DNA from: Pseudomonas crudilactis
GTDB lineage: Bacteria; Pseudomonadota; Gammaproteobacteria; Pseudomonadales; Pseudomonadaceae
DNA length: 64,000 nt
Direction: 5' to 3'
Assembly: GCF_013433315.1 (NCBI RefSeq)
Contig: NZ_WXVV01000012.1
Coordinates: forward strand, 149,031-213,030
Shown: one piece after another, positions 44,277 through 54,035 of the stretch
Position numbering within the stretch: the first letter of the stretch is position 1
Layout of the letters: each line of letters opens with the position of its first letter
Position numbers and translations under genes: made by a program
Notes under the pieces: model-generated
Seen by the model: the letters and a program-made list of their open reading frames with translations, nothing else
The model's database searches: none
What the model was told of the DNA's origin: nothing

Positions 44277-45476
44277 TTATTGTGCACAGCAGTGCGGTTC
44301 AACAGGGGCGGGCAGCCATTTCATGGCTTGCTCCAGCAGCAGCGCCACGACGATCGCGCCTGCGGCAATGATGAACAACAATGCGTGATGACCGCCGCTG
44401 GCATTGAACAGCGCCGAGTAGGCAAAACCGGCCAGCGCCTGAAACGTGGCGAACGACACCGTGGCACGGCTCCAGGCGATTTGCTGACGGTGATGCTCCG
44501 GCACCAGTTCATGCACCCGCGCGAGCGCCAGTGGCACGATGCCGGGCGGAAACGAACCGAGAATCACCGCCAGTAACGCCAGCGCCATAAACGAGTGGGA
44601 GATCGCCAGCAGCCCAAGGGCAATTGCCTGCACCAGCAGCACGAGGCGAATGCCGGACCGAGGACCCAGCTGATCGGCGAGAAAGCCATAACTCACCGGG
44701 CCAACAATAGCGCCCAAGCCATACATCACCCAGATCAACGCGCCGACATGCGCCCCGGCGCCGAGTCCACGCGCCACGTAATCCACCAGAAACACCATCG
44801 CCGGTACCAGACCTGCGGCCATAAAGGCGTATTGAGCGAACAGCACGTAGACAGCGCGCGGCGTCGGTTCAACGGACGCCGTTTCGTGCGCAGCCACCGG
44901 GTGCGCAAAATCGGACGGCCAGCCGAACCAGCTCAGCGCAGTCAGCAACAGGGCCAATGCGCCCAGGCCCAGCCAAGTCGCCTGCAAACCCAGGCTCAAC
45001 AGCGGCGGCACCAGCGTGCCAGAGCCAGCGATGCCAAGACCGATGCCGAGGAAGATCGCGCCACTGGCCAGCCCTTTACGTGCAGCTGGAACATGCGGCA
45101 AGACCGTCGCCGCCACCAACACCATGATCGCGCCACCGGCAATCCCGGACAGCAGCCGCCAGCCAAAGAACCAGCTCACCGACAAGGGAAATGCACAGGC
45201 AAAAAATGCGGCGGTGACGATCAGCATCATCAAGCGCAAGGCATTTTTATTGCCGAGCTGGCGCGCTGTCGGCCGGCCGAGCAGGGCGCCGATCAGGTAG
45301 CCCACCAGATTGGCCGCACCCAGGTAGACCACATCATTGGCGCTAAACCACTGCGCTTCAATCAGTGAAGGAATCAACGGCGTGTAAGCGAAACGCGCCA
45401 GACCGATGCTGACCAGGCTGGCGCACAGGCCGGCGAAGATCGGCAGCCAGATACCGGTGGAGGTTGAAGTGCGCAT
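44277..45476 (-). CDS. MFS transporter, YbfB/YjiJ type
   Basis: This 399-residue protein has about 12 membrane helices. The first loop segment GLARFAYTPLIPSLI and the following GYLIGALLGRP match the YbfB/YjiJ subfamily of MFS permeases. Substrate unknown. It is divergent from a LysR regulator at 45588, which is a natural candidate for its control. Confidence 0.88.
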   Translation of the reverse strand: MRTSTSTGIWLPIFAGLCASLVSIGLARFAYTPLIPSLIEAQWFSANDVVYLGAANLVGYLIGALLGRPTARQLGNKNALRLMMLIVTAAFFACAFPLSVSWFFGWRLLSGIAGGAIMVLVAATVLPHVPAARKGLASGAIFLGIGLGIAGSGTLVPPLLSLGLQATWLGLGALALLLTALSWFGWPSDFAHPVAAHETASVEPTPRAVYVLFAQYAFMAAGLVPAMVFLVDYVARGLGAGAHVGALIWVMYGLGAIVGPVSYGFLADQLGPRSGIRLVLLVQAIALGLLAISHSFMALALLAVILGSFPPGIVPLALARVHELVPEHHRQQIAWSRATVSFATFQALAGFAYSALFNASGGHHALLFIIAAGAIVVALLLEQAMKWLPAPVEPHCCAQ

Positions 45477-45587
45477 GATAGCGATCTCGCGGAAGGTTTA
45501 TGGCGTTCAGCATATCGGCTATCGTTGCTGCGTTAATGCAGCGATTAAGCGGCACAGCGATGCGAATTTGCATCATTGGGAGACAGC

Positions 45588-46463
45588 ATGAATTGGGATG
45601 ACGCACGGGTATTTCTCGCCGTTTGCCGCGAATCGACACTGCGCGGGGCCGCACGGATTCTGGGGGTCGATCAGGCGACTGTCGGGCGGCGGATCACGGC
45701 GCTGGAAAAGTCCCTGGGTGCGACGCTGTTTTTGCGCACCTCCGACGGCTACGCGTTGACGGCCGTCGGCGAAGCAGCGCTCAAAAGCGTGGAGAAGATG
45801 GAGCATTCGGCGTTGGAACTGGAGCGGCAGATTCAAGGCCTGGACGATCGCCTGACCGGCACTGTGCGCGTCAGTACCACCGATTCGCTGGCCATCGATT
45901 TTCTGATTCCGGCCATTGCCCGTTTGCATGCACGGCACCCGGATGTGCGCGTGCAACTGGATGCGTCCACGCAAATCCTTAGCCTGGCCAAGCGTGAGGC
46001 GGATATCGCCGTGCGCAACACCCGGCCGGACAACCCTGACCTGATCGCTCGGCGCATTGCCCGATGGCCGGTGGGGCTGTTTGCTTCCCAAGCGTATATA
46101 GACGCCAATGGAGTGCCGCCGCCGGGCACGGCATTTGAAGGGCATGATCTGGTGGTTTATCAGCCGTATCTGCAAGGCAAAAAAGATCTGACGTTGGTAT
46201 CGGAGCCAATGAGTCGCGGCCGCATCGTCGCCAGCCTCAGTTCCAGTTTGCTCGTCCGTCGTTCGATTGCAGCAGGGTTGGGTGTAGGAGAAATCCCTGT
46301 GTACATGGGGGCGCGCGATGGCCTGATCAGGCTTTGGCCGGAGCGCACCACGCCATTGCCCTATGAGGTATGGCTGGTAACCCACGCGGACCTGCGCCAT
46401 ACCGCGCGGGTGAGGGCGGTGATTGAGCAGATTGTCGACGTGTTCGCGTCGGAGAATGAGTAG
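45588..46463 (+). CDS. LysR-family regulator
   Basis: This is a 291-residue product from the ATG at 45588 (GGGAGAC upstream). The N-terminal winged helix (MNWDDARVFLAVCRESTLRG start) and a periplasmic-binding-like effector domain are of the single-gene-activating LysR class. It probably regulates the divergent MFS/quinone oxidoreductase pair. Confidence 0.88.
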   Translation: MNWDDARVFLAVCRESTLRGAARILGVDQATVGRRITALEKSLGATLFLRTSDGYALTAVGEAALKSVEKMEHSALELERQIQGLDDRLTGTVRVSTTDSLAIDFLIPAIARLHARHPDVRVQLDASTQILSLAKREADIAVRNTRPDNPDLIARRIARWPVGLFASQAYIDANGVPPPGTAFEGHDLVVYQPYLQGKKDLTLVSEPMSRGRIVASLSSSLLVRRSIAAGLGVGEIPVYMGARDGLIRLWPERTTPLPYEVWLVTHADLRHTARVRAVIEQIVDVFASENE

Positions 46464-46504
46464 GTAGATGCTGTTTTGGCAGGGCTACAACCTCTGACGA
46501 AACG

Positions 46505-46577
46505 GCCTACACCAGAGGCAGAATCTCCCGGCTTGTGAGCCTGTTGGATGGGGCCTATTGTTTCGGCATGTCGGTGA
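46505..46577 (+). repeat. Intergenic repeat related to the leader at 55383
   Basis: The stretch reads GCCTACACCAG..GAATCTCCCGGCTTGTG..CTATTGTTT and aligns over ~70 bases with 55383-55453 at roughly 70% by eye. Both precede small Pseudomonas-type genes. Confidence 0.5.
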
Positions 46578-46712
46578 GGGGCGCAGGGCTCGCACTGATA
46601 TTGATACCAGGGAAGGTATTGGTAAACCCAGGAAGGTGCCGAATTGAGAACCACGGAATTCAGTAAAAATCCAATCAGTGATCTATCGAGTAAAGGTCGG
46701 AATGCTCAAACC

Positions 46713-47108
46713 ATGAACGCTATAAGCCGTGAAGAGTTCAATGCCAGGATCGAGACCATTGAGACGAGGATGGATGCTCGGTTCGAGGGTGTGTCGACAA
46801 AAATCGATGCTTATCTTTTGACTCAGGCGGAGAGGGACAAACGGTACGATTTGATGTGGGACGGCGTACAAAAAATCGCCGAAGACTCAAAAGAAGCCAT
46901 CAAACAAGCCTCGACAGTGAAGGCGCATTACTGGGCGACGACAGCCGTCCATTTTCTCGGAATGATCACCGTCGTCGTGGGGGCGCACTTTGCCAATCAG
47001 GCAGCGGTGTTAACCACCTTGCAGACGACACTCGCTGCGATCCAGGTAGGTAAGGATATAGGCGCACCAAGACCTGCTTCGCAACAAGCACCCGAATCAG
47101 CACAATAG
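46713..47108 (+). CDS. Small coiled-coil membrane protein of unknown function
   Basis: From the ATG at 46713 this makes 131 residues (a TTG at 46644 would add 23). Residues ~1-60 form a heptad-like, charged coiled coil (REEFNARIETIETRMDARFE), followed by one transmembrane helix (~75-97) and a Pro/Ala/Gln-rich tail. Similar small proteins are common in Pseudomonas, some near phage or secretion loci, but function is unknown. A terminator follows at once. Confidence 0.65.
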   Translation: MNAISREEFNARIETIETRMDARFEGVSTKIDAYLLTQAERDKRYDLMWDGVQKIAEDSKEAIKQASTVKAHYWATTAVHFLGMITVVVGAHFANQAAVLTTLQTTLAAIQVGKDIGAPRPASQQAPESAQ

Positions 47109-47109
47109 A

Positions 47110-47135
47110 AAACGGCCTTCAAAGAAGGCCGTTTT
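47110..47135. terminator. Bidirectional intrinsic terminator
   Basis: The stem AAACGGCCTTC / GAAGGCCGTTT with loop AAA and a T run lies between convergent genes. Confidence 0.9.
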
Positions 47136-47156
47136 TGTGGGCGTTGAAACGCAGCG

Positions 47157-47879
47157 TCATGGCATCTCTGGCAATTCCTGCGGCCGCAGGTCGAATACCA
47201 GCACTTCGGCATCGACACCGTTGCTCAAGGTCAGCAACTGTTCCTCGCGAACCCGCACGCCGTCACCTTCGCGCAATGGCTGGCCATTGAGTTCAACACT
47301 GCCGCTTGCAACGTGCACATAGGCGTAGCGGTTGGCCGCCAGTTCCAGCGTGGCGCTTTCCTTGCCGTCGAACAGCCCGGCGTACACCCGTGCGTCCTGG
47401 CGTACTTTCAGTGAGCCGTCGTTGCCGTCCGGCGAAATGATCAACTGCAAACGACCGCGTTTTTTCCCGGCGCTGAAATGCTCTTGTTGATAGCGCGGTT
47501 TGGCGCCGCTGACTTCCGGCACGATCCAGATCTGCAGGAAGTGCACCGGTTTGGTCGCCGAATGGTTGAACTCACTGTGTGCCACGCCACTGCCGGCGCT
47601 CATCAATTGCACGTCACCCGGGCGGATGACCGAGCCGGTGCCCAGCGTGTCCTTGTGTTCCAGCGCACCTTCCAGCACGTAGGAAAAGATCTCCATGTCG
47701 CGATGCGGGTGCTGGCCGAAACCTTTACCGGCAGCAACGCGGTCATCGTTGATCACCAGCAGGTCGGAAAAACCCTGTTCGCGAGGGTCGCGATAGCTGG
47801 CGAAGGAAAAGGTGTGAAAGGACTTCAACCAGCCATGATTGGCGAGGCCACGATCGGAGGCTTTGCGAAGGGTCAGCAT
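47157..47879 (-). CDS. Pirin-family protein (YhhW-like quercetinase type)
   Basis: This 240-residue bicupin has the metal motif HPHRDMEIFSYVLEG (residues ~57-71) and a third His in the SGVAHSEFNHS region (~100-107), giving the pirin His-His-His/Glu site. YhhW-type pirins can dioxygenate quercetin. It is divergent from the GlxA-type regulator at 48094. Confidence 0.9.
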   Translation of the reverse strand: MLTLRKASDRGLANHGWLKSFHTFSFASYRDPREQGFSDLLVINDDRVAAGKGFGQHPHRDMEIFSYVLEGALEHKDTLGTGSVIRPGDVQLMSAGSGVAHSEFNHSATKPVHFLQIWIVPEVSGAKPRYQQEHFSAGKKRGRLQLIISPDGNDGSLKVRQDARVYAGLFDGKESATLELAANRYAYVHVASGSVELNGQPLREGDGVRVREEQLLTLSNGVDAEVLVFDLRPQELPEMP

Positions 47880-48093
47880 GATGAAATCTCCTTGCAGGAC
47901 GTGAATTCGTCCGAGTGAGGAGAAGGTTACTGTTTACTGATCGGCGCAATAAGTAGATGAAAATTGAAAGACTGTCCCGAACAGGTTGACAGTTATGCGA
48001 TGCGCTTCGCACAAACTCTTGCGCCCTCAATGTCGTACTTGGCCATAATGTCTGGCCTGTCTCATGTCTCCTTGATTTAAGTGATGTCTGCCC

Positions 48094-49047
48094 ATGAAAA
48101 CCGTGGCAATGGTGCTGTTTCCCGACTTTCTTCTGCTCGACATGGCCGGGCCATTGGAGGTTTTTTCGGTTGCCAACCGCTACCTGAAAGCCGAAGCGCA
48201 TTATCAATTGATCACGCTTGGCACCGAGCGTGGCCCACTTCGGGCATCCAACGGCGTGTTGGTGCATGCCGATCGGGCCATTGATGATGCCGACGGCGAG
48301 CGCTATGACTTGTTGCTGGTGCCGGGCGGCCCCGGTGCCTACAACCAACAGTTTCCGGCGCTGTTCGCCTGGCTCAAGGGCGCGGTCCAGCGCGTCGAGT
48401 ATTACGGTTCGATCTGCACCGGCGCCTTTGTGCTGGGCCATGCCGGATTGCTGGACGGTTACCGCGTAACCACCCACTGGAATTACACCGAACGCCTGAT
48501 CAAGGGCTTTCCGAAAGCCCATGTCACCACGGATCAGATCTATGTCGAAGATCGCAATCTGATCACCTCGGGCGGTGTCACCGCCGGGATCGATATGGCG
48601 CTCGCTGTCATCGCTCGCGATCACGGCAAGAAACTCGCTCAGGACGTGGCCAAAGTCCTGCTGGTGGTGATGAAACGGCAGGGCGGGCAGGCCCAGTTCA
48701 GTCCGCTGATGGCCGCTGTGGCACCGCAGGAAACGCCGATCACCCGTGCGCAAAGCTACGTGCTGGAACATATCGACGAAGCGTTCACGGTCGAACGCAT
48801 GGCAGCCATTGCCAATATGAGTGCGCGGCACTTCGCGCGGGTGTTCACCCGCGACATCAATATGACGCCGATGGAGTTTTTACAAAGTGCGCGCATCGAC
48901 TGCGCGCGAAATCTGCTGGAAACCAGCGATCTGCCGCTTAAAACCGTGGCTTACAAAAGCGGCTTCGGCAGTGTCCGGCACATGCGTTCTCTGTTCGCTG
49001 AAAAGCTCGGCCTGACGCCCGCGCAATACCGCGAACAGTTCAGCTAG
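48094..49047 (+). CDS. GlxA-type AraC regulator with DJ-1/PfpI domain
   Basis: This 317-residue protein has an N-terminal DJ-1-like domain (LLLVPGGPGAYNQ, and YGSICTGAFVLG with the nucleophile-elbow Cys, ~residue 108) and a C-terminal double HTH of the AraC type (ARHFARVFTRDINMTPMEF). It likely senses a small nitrogenous or amide compound. It is divergent from the pirin gene, its probable target. Confidence 0.9.
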   Translation: MKTVAMVLFPDFLLLDMAGPLEVFSVANRYLKAEAHYQLITLGTERGPLRASNGVLVHADRAIDDADGERYDLLLVPGGPGAYNQQFPALFAWLKGAVQRVEYYGSICTGAFVLGHAGLLDGYRVTTHWNYTERLIKGFPKAHVTTDQIYVEDRNLITSGGVTAGIDMALAVIARDHGKKLAQDVAKVLLVVMKRQGGQAQFSPLMAAVAPQETPITRAQSYVLEHIDEAFTVERMAAIANMSARHFARVFTRDINMTPMEFLQSARIDCARNLLETSDLPLKTVAYKSGFGSVRHMRSLFAEKLGLTPAQYREQFS

Positions 49048-49137
49048 AGCGGTTATGTCCGTCTGGTGCACCCGGATGTCCGTGCTGCGCCCCGTGTAGC
49101 AGTTGTCGCGTCATCTGAGGCTGCCAAGATAGTTGGC

Positions 49138-50595
49138 ATGGATAGCCTCATCGATTTGAACACGGCGTCGGTGCTGCATTTCGGCCCCTACGCCTTCCAC
49201 CTGCGGCAACGGCTGATACTCGACGGAGATCGGCCTTTGCGCATGGGCGGTCGTGCGCTGGACATTTTGCAGGTGCTGGTCGAGCGTGCCGGTCGAGTGG
49301 TCAGAAAGGAGCAATTGATCGCTCTGGTATGGCCGACGTCGGTGGTCGAAGAGATCAACCTGCGCGTGCACATCGCTGCGCTCCGGCGGGCCTTGGGTGA
49401 CGGCGAAAACGGTCAGCGCTACATCGTCAACGTGCCGCAATGCGGATACAGCTTTATTGCCCCGGTGCGTTGCGACAGCGCCGCGCAGGTGGTCTTCGAG
49501 GGGCTGCAAACGCCCCGGCATAATTTGCCCGCACGACTGACCCCGGTTGCCGGACGCGACTCATTGGTCGGCGGGTTGGTGCGGAAAATGCCGCTGTGTC
49601 GGCTGATGACCGTCACAGGGGCGGCCGGGGTGGGTAAATCCACTGTCGCATTGCGGGTCGCGGAGCTGCTGTTGCAGTACTACAGAGATGGCGTGTGGCA
49701 GGTCGATCTGAGCTTGATCGACGGCGACACGTCGCTCCTCGATCAGGTGCTGCGCATCCTGGAGTGCGATATGACCGGGCTCTCGACTCGCCATGCCTTG
49801 TTGCTGCTGGATAACTGTGACCACCACCGCGACGCTTGCAGAGCAGCGGTTGAAACGTTGCTCGAAGTCGCGCCTCGACTGTCGATTCTCGCCACCTGCC
49901 GCGAAGCTTTACACGTCAGTCTGGAAACGCTTCAGTACGTGCCACCGCTGGCCATTCCGAAACGCTCGACGGCCGATTGCATCACGGAAGCCATGGGCCA
50001 TTCGTCGGTACAGTTGTTCGTCAGCCGTGCGCGGGCGCGACAGCATGATTTCCGCCTGCGCGAGCAGGACGTCAAAGTTGTGGTCGAGATCTGTCGGCAA
50101 CTCGACGGTTTGCCCTTGGCGATCGAGCTGGCCGCGGCGCAGATCGATGCACTGGCATTGGTCGGCTTGCAGGCGCAAATGGCCCACGGCCTGCAAGTGC
50201 TCAGTCATGGCCGGCGCACCGCTGTGCCACGGCATCAATCGATGCAGGCGGCATTCGACTGGAGCTATCAGCGCTTGAGTGAACAGGAGCAACGCGTACT
50301 GCAGCGTCTATCGGTATTCAAAATGGCGTTTACGCTGGAGGCGGCGCTGGCGGTGATCAGTTGCCCGCAACTGGCGCCGCAGCGGCTCGCCGTGATCATC
50401 GAAGGTCTGGCACTGAAGTCGTTGTTGACGGTGGAGCGGGGCGGCAGTACAGGCCGGTACCGGATGCTCAACACCACTCGCTGCTATGCCCGCGGGCAAC
50501 TTGAGCGCAGCGGTGAAGGGATTGAGCTTGAACGCCGGCATGCGCGTTACATCAAGCGGATTCGCCGAACCTCAGACGTGCACGTGCTGGCGTAG
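49138..50595 (+). CDS. Winged-helix STAND-type ATPase regulator, short form
   Basis: From the ATG at 49138 this makes 485 residues. An OmpR/PhoB-type winged helix (~15-105, ALDILQVLVERAGRVVRKEQL) precedes an ATPase domain with Walker A GAAGVGKST (~163-171), Walker B HALLLLDNCD (~222) and the NB-ARC-like GLPLAIELAAAQ. It ends without the TPR region found in the paralogue at 50572, whose 3' end it overlaps by 24 bases in convergent orientation. Confidence 0.85.
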   Translation: MDSLIDLNTASVLHFGPYAFHLRQRLILDGDRPLRMGGRALDILQVLVERAGRVVRKEQLIALVWPTSVVEEINLRVHIAALRRALGDGENGQRYIVNVPQCGYSFIAPVRCDSAAQVVFEGLQTPRHNLPARLTPVAGRDSLVGGLVRKMPLCRLMTVTGAAGVGKSTVALRVAELLLQYYRDGVWQVDLSLIDGDTSLLDQVLRILECDMTGLSTRHALLLLDNCDHHRDACRAAVETLLEVAPRLSILATCREALHVSLETLQYVPPLAIPKRSTADCITEAMGHSSVQLFVSRARARQHDFRLREQDVKVVVEICRQLDGLPLAIELAAAQIDALALVGLQAQMAHGLQVLSHGRRTAVPRHQSMQAAFDWSYQRLSEQEQRVLQRLSVFKMAFTLEAALAVISCPQLAPQRLAVIIEGLALKSLLTVERGGSTGRYRMLNTTRCYARGQLERSGEGIELERRHARYIKRIRRTSDVHVLA

Positions 50596-53478
50596 TTCGT
50601 CGATCAGCAAGCGCACCTTGCGCAAGTCCGGGGTCGCGTAGCCCTCGGTGAAGCGTTGATAGATCGGAGTGAGCAAATCCAGCGCCTCGCGACAGCGCGA
50701 TTGGCGCTGCCAGAGTTGCGCCAATGACGTAGCGCTGCGCAGTTCCCAGGCGAGCGCGCCTTGGGTGCGGGCGATGGTCAGGGATTGTTGCAGGAGTGCT
50801 TCGGCTTGCTGAATATTGGTGGCGTTTAGGAGAACCTCTTCGCGAGCAAGCTCGCTCTCACAGAGATTTTTGGTGTGCTCAGAACCCATGTGGGAGCGAG
50901 CCTGCTCGCGAAGAGGCCCGCCCAGACAAACCATCTCTTCATTCAATAACGCATCCGCTCGAGCCCGCAGGATCTCCGCCGTGCTCCACCCGGCATCACC
51001 ACTCAGCGCCCGCTCAAGCAGCGCGTCATCCACAAAACGGCCATCCAGCGTGACCATGATTTCCCGAATCAGCCCGCTACTGTCCTTCGGCACTGGCGTG
51101 ATGGTGGGCGCATCGAGCACCTGCGCGTAGTGCCGCGCCCACGTGTTGAACAGCAGCACTGAATGTTTCTGCGACTGCTCCAGCAACAACTGCAACAGCG
51201 CCCGGGCGTTTTGTTGATCACCGTTGTAATGAGCGATCAGGCAACTCGCCAGCGCGAGGGTGTAGCAAATCGAGGTGCCATGGTCGATCTGTACGGCAAT
51301 GTCCAGGGCCTGCCGCGCCGTGTGCCAGGCTTGTTCCGGCAGGCCTTGCATCCATAAGACCCGTGCCAGCACCGTCAGCGACGCGACGCTCTGGTCGTAT
51401 TGCACGCCAAAGCCATGAGTGAAGCGGTTGACATGGCCGCTTTGCGCCATGCGCTGGAGGACCTGTTCGGCGTGGATGCGCGCCTGCAACTGGTCGCCGG
51501 CATAGTGCAGGGCCAATACGCGCAAGCGATGGGTACTCAGTGACAACAGCGGGTCGCCGTGCAGGCCGAGGCGGTCGAAGTGCTCGCTCTGTGCGAGCGC
51601 CATGCGGTAGTGCCCGCAACTGAGGTTGACCGCCATGTGCCCGGAAACTGCGCGCAATTGCCCGGCAACGTCGTCGTGTTCATGCGCCAACTGGCGAGCT
51701 TCGGCGAAAGCTTCGATGGTTTCCGCCGTGCCACCCCACGTGTGATAGCAGGCACTGCCGAGGGCCAGTTTCAGCGCAACTTTCAGGCGCGGGCAAGGTT
51801 CGCCGAGTTCATCAAGCAGGCTCAGCGCCCGGCGTACGTAGCCGCCGTACTCCTTGAGCAGCGACAACTCTTGCCACAAGGGCGCCGACGCTGCCGCCAG
51901 TCGAATCCCCAGACCCCCGGGGCCGACACCGTTCAGGCTCCAGTCCAGCGCTGCGCGCAAATCTTCCAGTCCTCGGGCGTAGCGATCAATCCACAACAGC
52001 GTCGGGGTATTTTCCCAATCGTTCTGCGCCTGCTGCATCAACGCCAGACAGCGTTCGGCATGCCGTTCGCGGGTTTCTTCGCATTCGGCAGCGTGATCGA
52101 GTTTTTCCAGCGCGTAACGTCGGGTGGTATCGAGCAAACGGTAGAACACGTCCTCGTCACCGACTTCGACGGCGAGCAGGGACTTGGCCACCAATTGCGT
52201 GATCGACACAAACACCACACCGGGGTCGATCTGTTGGCCGACGATTACGGCCGCCGCCGACTCCAGGGTAAAACCACCGCGAAACACGCCCAGACGACGC
52301 AGGCAGGTTTGCTCGCAGTGGTCGAGCAGATTGAAACTCCAGTCCAGCGTGGCGCGCAGGGTGAGGTGGCGCTCCAGGCTGCTTTGATTGCCCGCTGCCA
52401 GCGGTGGCAAACGGCCCTGCAATTGGCTCAGCAGGCCGTCCAGACCGAGTTCGGCGACCTGCGCTGCCGCCAGCTCAAGCGCCAGTGGAATGCCATCGAG
52501 CCGATGGCAAATCTCGATCGCTTGGGGCAACTGGGTATCGCTCAGTTCGAAGCTTTCCTGCGCGGCCGTGGCCCGTTCGATGAACAGTTGCAGCGCCGAG
52601 AAGCTCAGCGCTTGCTCGCGATTCAATATCGCCGGCATCGACGGGTATTCGAGGGAATCCAGACGCTGCACGTATTCGCCTTCAGCCCGCAGGCTCTCGC
52701 GGCTGGTGGCGAGAATATGCACCTTCGGCGCGCCGCGCAGAATGCTCTCGCTGAGCGCCGCGACGGCATCGATCAGGTGTTCGCAGTTGTCGAGCAGCAA
52801 CAGCATTTGCCGCTGTTGCAGGCCATTGACCAGCGCCGCCAGTGGATCACCCTCGAGTAACGCCAGATCGAGCAGTGCGGCCAGGTGCGAGTAAATCAAC
52901 CGCGGATCGTTGAGCGGTGCCAGGTCCACCAGCCGAATGCCGTCGCGATAGTGCCCGATCAACTGCTCGGCCACGCGCAAGGCCACGGTGGTCTTGCCGA
53001 TCCCGCCAGGCCCGACCAGGGTGATGCAGCGTTGGCGCGGCAACTGCGTCATCAAGCTGTCGACCAGCGGCTGGCGGCCGATCATCCGCGTGCGCCGCAA
53101 GGGCAAATTGTGCCGACCGCCAGCATCGCCCACAGGACGCTCCTCCATGGATTCCAGTAAAACCGGTGCGACAAAACTGTAACCGCGTTGCGCCACGGTG
53201 ATGATGTAGCGCTGGCCGGCCTGACCGTCACCGAGCGCCTTGCGCAGCGCCGCCATGTGCACGCGCAGGTTGATGTCTTCGACCACGCTGTCCGGCCAGA
53301 CCCCGGCCATCAATTGCTGCTTGCTCACCACTTCGCCGGCATGGGCCAGCAGAATCAGGAGGATGTCCATCGCCCGTCGACCGAGGCGCAACGGCTGCTC
53401 GCCTTCGAGCACCCGTCTTTGTCCGGGATGAATCCGATAGGGGCCGAAACCGAGGGCCTGATTCGGGGAAAGACTCAA
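50572..53478 (-). CDS. Winged-helix STAND-type ATPase regulator with TPR-like C-terminus
   Basis: From a TTG at 53478 with AGGAG upstream this makes 968 residues; a TTG at 53607 is in frame but less well supported, and the paralogue at 49138 has a short N-terminus too. Order: OmpR-type winged helix (~10-105), ATPase with Walker A GPGGIGKTT (~158) and Walker B LLLLDNCEH, GIPLALELAAAQ, then helical repeats to the end. A REP pair at 50835-50916 is inserted in frame near residue ~860. Such proteins are signal-integrating transcription activators. Confidence 0.87.
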   Translation of the reverse strand: MSLSPNQALGFGPYRIHPGQRRVLEGEQPLRLGRRAMDILLILLAHAGEVVSKQQLMAGVWPDSVVEDINLRVHMAALRKALGDGQAGQRYIITVAQRGYSFVAPVLLESMEERPVGDAGGRHNLPLRRTRMIGRQPLVDSLMTQLPRQRCITLVGPGGIGKTTVALRVAEQLIGHYRDGIRLVDLAPLNDPRLIYSHLAALLDLALLEGDPLAALVNGLQQRQMLLLLDNCEHLIDAVAALSESILRGAPKVHILATSRESLRAEGEYVQRLDSLEYPSMPAILNREQALSFSALQLFIERATAAQESFELSDTQLPQAIEICHRLDGIPLALELAAAQVAELGLDGLLSQLQGRLPPLAAGNQSSLERHLTLRATLDWSFNLLDHCEQTCLRRLGVFRGGFTLESAAAVIVGQQIDPGVVFVSITQLVAKSLLAVEVGDEDVFYRLLDTTRRYALEKLDHAAECEETRERHAERCLALMQQAQNDWENTPTLLWIDRYARGLEDLRAALDWSLNGVGPGGLGIRLAAASAPLWQELSLLKEYGGYVRRALSLLDELGEPCPRLKVALKLALGSACYHTWGGTAETIEAFAEARQLAHEHDDVAGQLRAVSGHMAVNLSCGHYRMALAQSEHFDRLGLHGDPLLSLSTHRLRVLALHYAGDQLQARIHAEQVLQRMAQSGHVNRFTHGFGVQYDQSVASLTVLARVLWMQGLPEQAWHTARQALDIAVQIDHGTSICYTLALASCLIAHYNGDQQNARALLQLLLEQSQKHSVLLFNTWARHYAQVLDAPTITPVPKDSSGLIREIMVTLDGRFVDDALLERALSGDAGWSTAEILRARADALLNEEMVCLGGPLREQARSHMGSEHTKNLCESELAREEVLLNATNIQQAEALLQQSLTIARTQGALAWELRSATSLAQLWQRQSRCREALDLLTPIYQRFTEGYATPDLRKVRLLIDELRQHVHV
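50835..50916. repeat. REP pair inserted inside a coding sequence
   Basis: CCTCTTCGCGAGCAAGCTCG.. (50835-50862) is inverted at 50889-50916. The pair is open in the reading frame of the TPR regulator and translates as part of GGPLREQARSHMGSEHTK and the residues after it. Confidence 0.9.
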
Positions 53479-53603
53479 CAGCTCACTCCTGCGGTGCAGC
53501 GACGGACAGAGCGGAGTAGGGCCGAGCGCGTGCGCAGGCCTTCTATTCCGGGGTGTCCCGGCATAATCCTCAGGTTTGAGCGTCAGTGCAACGGTTGCCG
53601 GGC

Positions 53604-54035
53604 TCAAAACACGGCAGGTTGTAAACGGTGAGCTTTCGGTTCACGCATGATCTGGCAGCGCCAGGCAAACGGATTGATGCCTTCACTGCGGGTGAACATA
53701 TGGCAGAAATGCGCCTGATCGCAGAACCCGCATTCCAGGCTGATTTGCGTCAGGCTCAAGTCAGTGTGCTGGATCAACAGCTTGGCCCGCGCCAGGCGCT
53801 GGGTGCGAATCCAGTCCTGCGGCGATAATCCGGTGCTGCATTTGAAGGCGCGGGAAAAATGGCTGCGTGACAGTGAACAGGCGCGGGCCAGTTCGGTGAC
53901 CTCAAGGCTTTCGCCCAGGCGTTCGAGGATCAGTTGTTTGACCTGTCGTTCACGTTGCGGACTGAGTCCGCCGACCCCGGTCTTGCGTGGTTCGTTGGCA
54001 GGGGCGAGGGCGACGCTGTGCTGTAAGTGAGCCAT
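53604..54035 (-). CDS. AraC-family regulator (DNA-binding domain only)
   Basis: From the ATG at 54035 this makes 143 residues (a GTG at 54065 would add ten). It consists almost only of the two-HTH AraC domain (EVTELARACSLSRSHFSRAFK and SLTQISLECGFCDQAHFCHMF). No effector domain. It is divergent from a LysR gene, and its stop touches the longest possible frame of the TPR regulator. Confidence 0.85.
   Translation of the reverse strand: MAHLQHSVALAPANEPRKTGVGGLSPQRERQVKQLILERLGESLEVTELARACSLSRSHFSRAFKCSTGLSPQDWIRTQRLARAKLLIQHTDLSLTQISLECGFCDQAHFCHMFTRSEGINPFAWRCQIMREPKAHRLQPAVF

Noticed and set aside
51559..52860. A 433-codon open frame on the plus strand
   Set aside because: It is antisense to the TPR regulator; no supporting features.
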